A stretch of DNA of 64,000 nt from Luteimonas colneyensis (lineage in GTDB: Bacteria > Pseudomonadota > Gammaproteobacteria > Xanthomonadales > Xanthomonadaceae), in the NCBI RefSeq assembly GCF_014836665.1, contig NZ_JACSQJ010000001.1, forward strand, positions 124,001 through 188,000, in the 5' to 3' direction. Numbering within the stretch: position 1 is the first letter of the stretch; each line of letters begins with the position of its first letter. The notes below the pieces were generated by a model, which worked only from the letters and a program-made list of their open reading frames with translations, had not been told where the DNA came from and searched no databases. A program made the translations under genes and the position numbers. Shown piece by piece: positions 57,802 through 64,000 of this stretch.

Positions 57802-59028
57802 ATGGATACACGCCCTGACGCCCGCCTCTCCCCGCGGCTGCTCGCCGCCGCCCCCCACCGCATCATGTTCTTCGTCGGTGCCGGCAACGTGCTGCTGGCG
57901 ATGGCCTGGTGGACCGCCTGGCTGCTGGCCAACCGCTGGCCGGACCTGCTGTCGATGCACCAGCCCGAGCCCTACGCCGGCTGGCTGCATGCCATCGTCA
58001 TGCAGTACCAGATGCTGCCGAGCTTCATCTTCGGCTTCCTGCTGACCACCTTTCCGCGCTGGATGGGATTGCCCGATGCGGTGCGCTGGCACTACGTGCC
58101 GGTGGGCCTGGGCATGTTCGGTGGCCAGGTCGCGGTGCTGCTCGGTGCGCTGGGCGCGCCGGCCGGCATCGAAGTGGGCGTGGCGATGACGCTCGCGGGC
58201 TGGCTGGCGGGGCTGTGCTTCCTCGGCGATCTGGTGCTCCGCGATCGCAACCGCACCTGGCATGCGCGCTCCTGCTTCGCCGCGCTGGTGCTGGGCTGGC
58301 TGGGCCTGGCGGCGTTCGGCGCCGGCCTGCTCACGGGCAGTCCGCAGTGGATCTTCGCCAGCATCAAGATCGGCACCTTCGGCCTGCTGCTGCCGGTGTA
58401 CCTGACGGTGGCGCACCGGATGTTCCCGTTCTTCGCGGGCAACGTGGTGAAGGGCTACGTGGCGTGGCGCCCGATGTGGCTGCTGGCCGCGTTCTGGGCG
58501 CTGTGCGTGCTGCATCTGGGCCTGGAGCTCGTGCATGCCTATGCCTGGCTGTGGCTGGCCGACCTGCCGCTGCTGGCGCTGTCGCTGCTGGCGCTGTGGC
58601 GCTGGTGGCCGCGCGGGCCGAAGCCGGGGATCCTGGCGGTCCTGTTCCTCGGCCTGGCCTGGCTGCCGGTCACGTTCGCGCTCTATTCCGCGCAGAGCCT
58701 GGCCTACTTCGCGGGCGAGGGTTTCATCCTCGGGCGCGCGCCGGCGCACGCGCTGTTCGTGGGCTTCTTCGGCAGCCTGCTGGTGGCCATGGTCACGCGG
58801 GTCACCCAGGGCCACTCGGGCAGGAAGATCGAGATGCCGGCCGTGGCATGGTTCGCGTTCGCGGCGATCCAGCTGGTGACGGTGGCGCGCATCCTCGCCG
58901 ACGTCTCCGCCGATCCGGGCCTGTGGTGGGCGGTGGCTGCAGCCGGTTGGCTGGTGGCGCTCTCGCCCTGGGTGGCGCGGATCGGCCGGATCTACCTCTC
59001 GCCCCGCGCCGACGGCAAGCAGGGCTGA
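57802..59028 (+). CDS. nnrS: NnrS haem-copper-associated membrane protein
   Basis: Encodes 408 residues with about twelve hydrophobic segments. The pattern PHRIMFFVGAGNVLLAMAWW, HAIVMQYQMLPSFIFGFLLTTFPRWM, LPVYLTVAHRMFPFF and AHALFVGFFGSLLVAMVTRVTQGHSG is diagnostic of NnrS, which binds haem and copper and protects cells from NO-linked iron stress. ATG 57802 is preferred to 57784 because the latter would precede the predicted transcription start; no ribosome site is visible. SirB2 follows 4 bases later. Confidence 0.94.
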   Translation: MDTRPDARLSPRLLAAAPHRIMFFVGAGNVLLAMAWWTAWLLANRWPDLLSMHQPEPYAGWLHAIVMQYQMLPSFIFGFLLTTFPRWMGLPDAVRWHYVPVGLGMFGGQVAVLLGALGAPAGIEVGVAMTLAGWLAGLCFLGDLVLRDRNRTWHARSCFAALVLGWLGLAAFGAGLLTGSPQWIFASIKIGTFGLLLPVYLTVAHRMFPFFAGNVVKGYVAWRPMWLLAAFWALCVLHLGLELVHAYAWLWLADLPLLALSLLALWRWWPRGPKPGILAVLFLGLAWLPVTFALYSAQSLAYFAGEGFILGRAPAHALFVGFFGSLLVAMVTRVTQGHSGRKIEMPAVAWFAFAAIQLVTVARILADVSADPGLWWAVAAAGWLVALSPWVARIGRIYLSPRADGKQG

Positions 59029-59032
59029 GGCC

Positions 59033-59440
59033 ATGATCGAATTCTATCCGCACATCAAGTGGGTCCACGTCGCCGCGGTCATGGCCAGCGGGCTGCTGTT
59101 CGCGCTGCGCGGCCTGCTGGCCCAGGTCGGGCAGCAGCGCCTGGCGCTGGCCGCGCCGGTGCGCTACCTGAGCTACACCATCGACACCACCCTGCTCACG
59201 GCGGCGCTGATGCCGGTCACCATCCTGCCCGGTGCGCTGTTCGCCAACGGCTGGCTGGCGGTCAAGATCGTGCTGCTCGTCGTCTACATCGTGCTCGGGT
59301 TCATGGCGCTGCGTCCGGGTCGCGGCGCAGGCACGCGCCTGGCCTGCTACGTCGGCGCCCTGGCGGTGTTCGGCTTCATGTACTCCGTCGCCCGCGCCCA
59401 CCACCCCGGCGGCATCGCCTGGCTGATGCTGGCCGCTTGA
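59033..59440 (+). CDS. SirB2-family membrane protein
   Basis: Encodes 135 residues with four transmembrane helices. The start MIEFYPHIKWVHVAAVMASGL matches the SirB family, and later HPGGIAW is typical. SirB proteins are often linked to respiratory genes, but function is not established. It is co-transcribed with nnrS (4 bases between). Its stop codon lies inside the FNR site of the azurin gene. Confidence 0.88.
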   Translation: MIEFYPHIKWVHVAAVMASGLLFALRGLLAQVGQQRLALAAPVRYLSYTIDTTLLTAALMPVTILPGALFANGWLAVKIVLLVVYIVLGFMALRPGRGAGTRLACYVGALAVFGFMYSVARAHHPGGIAWLMLAA

Positions 59441-59450
59441 CCCATGTCAT
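59437..59450 (+). promoter_or_regulatory. FNR-type site upstream of azurin
   Basis: TTGACCCATGTCAT overlaps the SirB2 stop (59438-59440). The centre (59443.5) predicts a start near 59485 and GATACT (59473-59478) lies exactly at the -10 position. Confidence 0.75.
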
Positions 59451-59528
59451 GGCCGGGAACCGCCCGGCCGCCGATACTGTGTCCATGCGGTGGACACCCA
59501 CCCCATCCAGTCCCACAGGAGAACCCCC

Positions 59529-59984
59529 ATGAAGAAGCTCATCATCGCCACCCTCGGCCTCGGCCTGCTCGCCTTCGGCGGCACCGCGATGGCGTCCAAC
59601 TGCACGATCAAGCTCAAGGGCGACGACCGCATGCAGTTCGACCAGAAGGAAATCACGGTCTCGGCGGCGTGCAAGACCATCAGCATCGAGCTCGAGCACA
59701 CCGGCAAGCTGCCGGCCGCGGCGATGGGACACAACGTTGTCGTGGCCGCAACGGCGGACGTCCAGGCGATCAACGCCGCGGGCGCCAAGGCCGGTGCCGC
59801 CGCGGGCTACCTGCCCGCCGGCGACGCCAAGGTCCTGGGTGCCACCGACATGATCGGCGGCGGCGCCAGCACCAAGGCCTCCTTCCCCGGCAGCAAGCTG
59901 AAGGCGGGTGGCGACTACACCTTCTTCTGCTCCTTCCCCGGCCATGCCGCGCTGATGAAGGGCAAGCTGGTCGTCACCCCCTGA
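59529..59984 (+). CDS. azu: Azurin (type 1 blue copper protein)
   Basis: Encodes 151 residues: a 22-residue signal peptide (MKKLIIATLGLGLLAFGGTAMA) and a mature azurin of 129, the classical length. Copper ligands are His68, Cys134, His139 and Met143 (46, 112, 117 and 121 in mature numbering). The start SNCTIKLKGDDRMQFDQKEI is also typical. Azurin carries electrons in the periplasm, for example to nitrite reductase or the cbb3 oxidase. AGGAG lies 8 bases before the ATG. Own FNR-dependent promoter and terminator. Confidence 0.97.
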   Translation: MKKLIIATLGLGLLAFGGTAMASNCTIKLKGDDRMQFDQKEITVSAACKTISIELEHTGKLPAAAMGHNVVVAATADVQAINAAGAKAGAAAGYLPAGDAKVLGATDMIGGGASTKASFPGSKLKAGGDYTFFCSFPGHAALMKGKLVVTP

Positions 59985-60026
59985 GGCACGGGACCGCGCC
60001 GCGTGCAGCGGCGCGGATGCCCTCCG

Positions 60027-60050
60027 AGGGCGCGCTCCGGCGCGCCCTTT
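60027..60050 (+). terminator. Intrinsic terminator after azurin
   Basis: AGGGCGCGC (60027-60035) pairs with GCGCGCCCT (60040-60048) around TCCG and is followed by TTT. It ends the azurin message 43 bases after its stop. Confidence 0.8.
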
Positions 60051-60156
60051 CGCGTTCACGGGCCTATAATGTGCAGCGCAACATCACTCCCTGCCCCGCC
60101 TGGCCGTCCGGCCCGAACGCCTTTTACAGCGGGCGTTGCCCGGACCGGTTCCTGAA

Positions 60157-60170
60157 TTGACCACGATCAA
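60157..60170 (+). promoter_or_regulatory. FNR-type site upstream of ccoN
   Basis: TTGACCACGATCAA is the best match here, with a full ATCAA half-site. The centre (60163.5) predicts a start near 60205 and GAGAAT (60193-60198) at the -10 position, 23 bases before ATG 60228. Confidence 0.85.
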
Positions 60171-60227
60171 TCCGGGACGCAGTCCGGAGCCGGAGAATCC
60201 ACACACGCAAACCAAGGTCATCTGCCC

Positions 60228-61730
60228 ATGTCCTCGACCCCAGCCACGGTGGCAACAGCCGCTCCCAGCGTCCAAGACGCCGCCAGGTCCGGCTACTACA
60301 ACGACAAGGTGGTGCGCCAGTTCACGATCGCAACCGTGATCTGGGGCATCGTCGGCATGGCTGTCGGCGTCCTGATCGCCGCGCAGCTGTACTGGCCCAC
60401 CCTCGGCGAAGGCATTCCGTGGCTCAGCTACGGCCGCCTGCGCCCGCTGCACACCAACGGCGTGATCTTCGCCTTCGGCGTCTCGGCGCTGTTCGCGACC
60501 AGCCTGTACGTGGTGCAGCGCACCTGCCACGTGCGCCTGATCTCCGACCGGCTCGCGTCCTTCGTGTTCTGGGGCTGGCAGGCGATCCTGGTGGCCGCGG
60601 TCATCACCCTTCCGCTGGGCATGACCCAGGGCAAGGAATACGCCGAGCTCGAGTGGCCCATCGACTGGGCGATCACGGTGGTCTGGGTGGCCTACGCGGT
60701 GCTGTTCTTCGGCACGATCGCCAAGCGCCGGGTCAGCCACATCTACGTGGCGAACTGGTTCTTCGGCGCGTACATCATCACCATCGCGATCCTGCACATC
60801 GTCAACAACATCGCCATCCCGTCGGGCCTGGAGAAGTCCTACCCGGTGTACAGCGGCGCGGTCGACGCGATGGTGCAGTGGTGGTACGGCCACAACGCCG
60901 TGGGCTTCCTGCTGACCACCGCCTTCCTCGGCATGATGTACTACTTCGTGCCCAAGCAGGCCGAGCGCCCGATCTACTCCTACCGCCTGTCGATCGTGCA
61001 CTTCTGGGCGCTGATCGCGGTCTACATGTGGGCCGGCCCGCACCACCTGCACTACACCGCCCTGCCCGACTGGGTGCAGTCGGTGGGCATGGTGTTCTCG
61101 CTGATCCTGCTGGCGCCCAGCTGGGGCGGCGCGATCAACGGCATCATGACCCTGTCGGGTGTCTGGTACAAACTGCGCACCGACCCGATCCTGAAGTTCC
61201 TGATCGTGGCGCTGTCGTTCTACATGATCGCGACCTTCGAGGGTCCGATGATGTCGATCAAGACGGTCAACTCGCTGTCGCACTACACCGACTGGACCGT
61301 CGGCCACGTGCACGCCGGCGCGCTCGGCTGGGTGGCGATGATCACCGTCGGCTCGATCTACTCGCTGATGCCGCGCGTGCTCGGCCTGAAGGAGATGCAT
61401 TCGGTCAAGTGGATCGACGTGCACTTCTGGCTGCACACCATCGGCGTGGTGCTGTACATCGCCTCGATGTGGATCGCCGGCGTCATGCAGGGCCTGATGT
61501 GGCGCGCCACCAACGCCGACGGCACGCTGACCTACAGCTTCGTCGAGGCCCTCAACGCCACCTATCCGTACTACCTCGTGCGTCTCGGCGGCGGCGTGCT
61601 CGTCCTTTCCGGCATGGTCCTGATGGCGGTCAACACCTGGAAGACCTTCCAGATGGCCAAGGCCCCCGTCGCGCATCCGGTGATGCCGCCCGACCCTTCC
61701 AGCGCCCGCGCTTCGACCCAGGCAGCCTGA
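60228..61730 (+). CDS. ccoN: cbb3-type cytochrome c oxidase subunit I
   Basis: Encodes 500 residues with about twelve transmembrane helices. Haem and CuB histidines lie in LRPLHTNGV (His75), [17 protein letters not shown] and [10 protein letters not shown]. The N-terminus is extended by about 20 residues. CcoN holds the haem b-b3/CuB site that reduces oxygen with high affinity. It is the first gene of the FNR-controlled cco operon and is followed by ccoO after one base. Confidence 0.98.
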   Translation: MSSTPATVATAAPSVQDAARSGYYNDKVVRQFTIATVIWGIVGMAVGVLIAAQLYWPTLGEGIPWLSYGRLRPLHTNGVIFAFGVSALFATSLYVVQRTCHVRLISDRLASFVFWGWQAILVAAVITLPLGMTQGKEYAELEWPIDWAITVVWVAYAVLFFGTIAKRRVSHIYVANWFFGAYIITIAILHIVNNIAIPSGLEKSYPVYSGAVDAMVQWWYGHNAVGFLLTTAFLGMMYYFVPKQAERPIYSYRLSIVHFWALIAVYMWAGPHHLHYTALPDWVQSVGMVFSLILLAPSWGGAINGIMTLSGVWYKLRTDPILKFLIVALSFYMIATFEGPMMSIKTVNSLSHYTDWTVGHVHAGALGWVAMITVGSIYSLMPRVLGLKEMHSVKWIDVHFWLHTIGVVLYIASMWIAGVMQGLMWRATNADGTLTYSFVEALNATYPYYLVRLGGGVLVLSGMVLMAVNTWKTFQMAKAPVAHPVMPPDPSSARASTQAA

Positions 61731-61731
61731 C

Positions 61732-62415
61732 ATGAGCGATCACAAGACCCCCCCCCCGCCGCCGAACGCCCACGAGAAGGTCGAGAAGAACGTCGGCCTG
61801 ATGATCATCCTGGTCGCGATCGCCGTGTCCTTCGGCGGCCTCGCCGAGATCGTGCCCCTGATGTACCAGGCCGAGGCGATCGAGCCCCTGGACGGCGTCG
61901 AGCCCTATCCGGCGCTGGAGCTGGCCGGCCGCGACATCTACGTCCGCGAAGGCTGCTACAACTGCCACTCGCAGATGGTGCGCACGCTGCGCTTCGAGTC
62001 CGAGCGCTACGGCCACTACTCGCTGGCCGGCGAGTCGGTCTACGACCGGCCGTTCCAGTGGGGTTCCAAGCGCACCGGCCCGGACCTGGCCCGCGTCGGC
62101 GGCCGCTACTCCGACGACTGGCACCGCGTGCACCTGATCGACCCGCGCGCGGTGGTCCCCGAATCCAACATGCCGTCCTTCCCGTGGCTGGCCGAGACCG
62201 AGGTGGATGCCTCCAAGGTCGCCCGCAACATGGGCAACCTGCGCCGCCTGGGTGATCCCTACACCGACGAGGACATCGCCGGCGTGGCCGACGCGGTGGC
62301 CGGCAGGACCGAGCTCGACGCCGTGGTCGCCTACCTGCAGGGCCTGGGCCGGCACGCGCCGACCGCCGCCGCTGCCGCCGCGTCCGCCACTGGCGGGCAG
62401 GAGGCCGCGCAATGA
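61732..62415 (+). CDS. ccoO: cbb3-type cytochrome c oxidase subunit II
   Basis: Encodes 227 residues: a membrane anchor (about 22-42) and a periplasmic monohaem cytochrome c domain with CYNCH (C75, C78, H79) and a distal methionine (SNMPSFPWL). It passes electrons towards CcoN. The C-terminus is alanine-rich. The N-terminus contains PPPPP in a run of C bases (a possible slippage spot). It overlaps ccoQ by 4 bases. Confidence 0.97.
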   Translation: MSDHKTPPPPPNAHEKVEKNVGLMIILVAIAVSFGGLAEIVPLMYQAEAIEPLDGVEPYPALELAGRDIYVREGCYNCHSQMVRTLRFESERYGHYSLAGESVYDRPFQWGSKRTGPDLARVGGRYSDDWHRVHLIDPRAVVPESNMPSFPWLAETEVDASKVARNMGNLRRLGDPYTDEDIAGVADAVAGRTELDAVVAYLQGLGRHAPTAAAAAASATGGQEAAQ

Positions 62416-62555
62416 CCGGAGGCATCATCACGCTGTTCCTGCTGCTGCTGTTCGTCGGCGGCTGGGCATTCATCTGGAGGCCTTCGCACAAGGCCATGTT
62501 CGACGCAGCCGCCAGGCTGCCCCTTGAGGACGACGCCGAGGAGCCCCGGCAATGA
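62412..62555 (+). CDS. ccoQ: cbb3-type oxidase subunit CcoQ
   Basis: A 47-residue protein, [20 protein letters not shown] followed by [18 protein letters not shown] and an acidic tail. One transmembrane helix followed by W-x-x-xxKxxFdxAArLPL is typical of CcoQ/FixQ, which stabilises the oxidase. ATG 62412 overlaps the ccoO stop and its TGA overlaps the ccoP ATG. The position between ccoO and ccoP confirms it. Confidence 0.92.
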   Translation: MTGGIITLFLLLLFVGGWAFIWRPSHKAMFDAAARLPLEDDAEEPRQ

Positions 62556-63487
62556 GCACCGGTTGGAGCATTTACGTCATCGCGCTGGTGGTGCTGAACC
62601 TGGTCGGCCTCTGGGCCCTCCTCGCCTGGACCAGCCGCCGTCGCCCGGGTGATCCCAAGCCCGAAGACACCAGCCACGTCTGGGACGGTGACATCACCGA
62701 GTACAACAAGCCGCTGCCGCGCTGGTGGATCATCGGCTTCTACCTGACCATGGTGTACTCGGTCGCCTACCTGCTGTGGTATCCGGGCCTGGGCAACTTC
62801 AAGGGCTTCGGCAACTGGACGTCGGCCGCCGAGCACGACGCGGACAAGGCGAAGCAGGACGCGGTGCTGGCCGAGACCTTCCGTCCCTACGACGGCCGCC
62901 CGATCTCCGAGCTCGCCGGCGACCCGCGCGCGGTGGAGCTGGGCCGCGCGATCTTCGCCAACACCTGCGCCACCTGCCACGGCTCGTCCGCGCAGGGTGC
63001 GATCGGCTACCCGAACCTGACCGATGAGATCTGGCACTGGGGCGGCTCCGAGGAGCAGATCCTGCAGACCGTGCTCGACGGCCGCGAGGGCGTGATGCCC
63101 GAGTGGGGCACGGTGCTCACCGGCATGGGCGGCGAGAACGCCGTGCTCTCGGTGGCCACCTACGTCCGCTCGCTGGCCGGCGAAGTGCCCGAGAACGACT
63201 TCTTCGCCGCGCAGGGCAAGGGCCTGTACGAAGGCGTCTGCGTGGCCTGCCACGGCATCGACGGCAAGGGCAACCAGGACCTGGGCGCCCCGGACCTGAC
63301 CGACGGCTACGCCATGTACGGCAACTCCGTGGAGTCGATCATGGAGACCATCCGCAATGGCCGCCACGGCGTCATGCCGGCGCACCGCGACCTGCTGGGC
63401 GAGACCCGCTCGCGGCTGGTGGCGTCCTACGTCTGGTCGCTGTCCAGCAACACCGCCGGCCGGGAGCAGTCGCCGGAGGCCCAGTGA
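62552..63487 (+). CDS. ccoP: cbb3-type cytochrome c oxidase subunit III (dihaem)
   Basis: Encodes 311 residues with two N-terminal transmembrane helices (about 7-26 and 60-80) and two cytochrome c domains with CATCH (C139, C142, H143) and CVACH (C230, C233, H234), each with a downstream methionine (EGVMPEW and HGVMPAH). CcoP accepts electrons from soluble carriers and passes them to CcoO. It overlaps the following small gene by 4 bases. Confidence 0.97.
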   Translation: MSTGWSIYVIALVVLNLVGLWALLAWTSRRRPGDPKPEDTSHVWDGDITEYNKPLPRWWIIGFYLTMVYSVAYLLWYPGLGNFKGFGNWTSAAEHDADKAKQDAVLAETFRPYDGRPISELAGDPRAVELGRAIFANTCATCHGSSAQGAIGYPNLTDEIWHWGGSEEQILQTVLDGREGVMPEWGTVLTGMGGENAVLSVATYVRSLAGEVPENDFFAAQGKGLYEGVCVACHGIDGKGNQDLGAPDLTDGYAMYGNSVESIMETIRNGRHGVMPAHRDLLGETRSRLVASYVWSLSSNTAGREQSPEAQ

Positions 63488-63786
63488 GCGCCGCCCCCGG
63501 CCCCGGCTTCGACCACCCGCCGCGCCCCATGGCGCAGCGGGTCGGCGCCATCCTGTGGCCCAGCTTCTTCGCCGCGGGCGTGTCGACGATGGTCTTCTCG
63601 GCCTTCGTCGACCCGCTCGCGCTGCGTGACATCACCTTCCCCGAGCTGCAGATGAGCCGCAGCCTGGGCTACTCGATTGCCTTCTTCATGTTCTGGGTCG
63701 CGACCGCGGCCTCGAGCCTGTTCACCTGGATCCTCCTGCGGCCCTCGAGCCGCTTCAACAGGGCACTCCCCCCGGACAAGCAGTGA
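63484..63786 (+). CDS. Small membrane protein between ccoP and ccoG
   Basis: Encodes 100 residues with two transmembrane helices (about 22-41 and 62-84). GTG 63484 overlaps the ccoP stop and its own TGA overlaps the ccoG GTG, so it is translationally coupled on both sides. I do not recognise a named family; similar small proteins sit at this point in some xanthomonad cco operons. A role in oxidase assembly is inferred from position only. Confidence 0.8.
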   Translation: MSAAPGPGFDHPPRPMAQRVGAILWPSFFAAGVSTMVFSAFVDPLALRDITFPELQMSRSLGYSIAFFMFWVATAASSLFTWILLRPSSRFNRALPPDKQ

Positions 63787-64000
63787 GCCGTCGCATTCCC
63801 CTGGAGCTGGCCGATGACACCGGCGGCTCGATGTACGTCAGCGAGCGCAAGGTCTATCCGCGCGAGGTCTCCGGCCGCCTGAACACCCTGCGCGTGGCCG
63901 CGGTGTTCTGGCTGCTGGGCATGTTCTACGTCTTCCCCTGGCTGCGCTGGGACGGCCGCCAGGCGGTGCTGTTCGACCTGCCGGCGCGCAAGTTCCACGT
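63783..64000 (+). CDS. ccoG: Cytochrome c oxidase accessory protein CcoG (5' part)
   Basis: The frame from GTG 63783 is open to the window edge (72 complete codons). MYVSERKVYPREVSGRLNTLR followed by LLGMFYVFPWLRWDGRQAV and FDLPARKFH is the N-terminus of CcoG/FixG (RdxA), a membrane ferredoxin-like protein that reduces Cu for cbb3 assembly. The GTG overlaps the preceding stop; an in-frame ATG at 63831 is a less likely start. The rest, including the Fe-S motifs, lies outside. Confidence 0.9.
   Translation, partial: MSRRIPLELADDTGGSMYVSERKVYPREVSGRLNTLRVAAVFWLLGMFYVFPWLRWDGRQAVLFDLPARKFH

Noticed and set aside
59985-60226. Small gene between azurin and ccoN
   Set aside because: The short frames lack a start signal and overlap the terminator and the FNR site.

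Overview
The window is a contiguous piece of a very GC-rich gammaproteobacterial chromosome. Gene content and order (lapAB next to an undecaprenyl-phosphate sugar transferase, a CapD-type epimerase and galU; pilF-rodZ-yfgM-bamB-der; copL-copA-copB; ccoNOQP-ccoG) point to the Xanthomonadaceae/Lysobacteraceae, probably a Luteimonas- or Lysobacter-like bacterium. The taxon is inferred from gene order and protein character, not from a database search. Nearly all of it is core chromosome; no phage, integrase, insertion sequence or CRISPR array was found.

Layout. 1-6.9 kb: 3' part of rpsA, ihfB, lapA-lapB and a tightly coupled surface-polysaccharide cluster ending in galU. 7-8.3 kb: two exported or membrane-anchored proteins of unknown function. 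8.3-12.6 kb: a reverse-strand fatty-acid beta-oxidation operon (TetR regulator, FadN-type bifunctional enzyme, thiolase) with a PsrA-like operator. 12.8-20.2 kb: ndk, rlmN, pilF-rodZ, yfgM-bamB, der-mobA. 20.3-26.9 kb: rhodanese-MoeB fusion, a DUF2272 protein, folD, guaB-small membrane protein-guaA. 27-32 kb: a TorF-type porin divergent from a polyamine ABC transporter. 32-38.7 kb: pdxY, tadA, orn, ppsA/ppsR, a DUF1249 protein, a 55-residue protein and tRNA-Glu/tRNA-Ala. 38.8-48.3 kb: an acetoacetyl-CoA reductase, the copLAB copper operon with a DUF411 protein, a TRIC channel, an alcohol dehydrogenase, a BNR-repeat secreted protein, apt and an AhpD-like protein. 48.3-53 kb: a mixed region with a widespread short repeat, a VTT membrane protein, a CSS/EAL phosphodiesterase, a frameshifted alcohol dehydrogenase and two secreted proteins.

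53-64 kb is a low-oxygen/nitric-oxide module: hemN, an Fe-S-type FNR regulator, quinol-dependent nitric oxide reductase, NnrS, a SirB2 protein, azurin and the cbb3 oxidase operon (ccoNOQP, a small membrane protein, start of ccoG). Five 14-bp FNR-type palindromes precede hemN, norB, nnrS, azurin and ccoN, each at class-II distance from a start region. This reads as one locally encoded regulon.

Points most worth following: the FNR regulon and its apparently leaderless members, two copies of a terminal-inverted-repeat intergenic element, a perfect 38-bp palindrome that supplies the pdxY stop codon, the frameshifted alcohol dehydrogenase, a terminator-like hairpin in the ndk leader, and small conserved-looking proteins inside the guaBA and cco operons. 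I saw no convincing wholly new multi-gene system.
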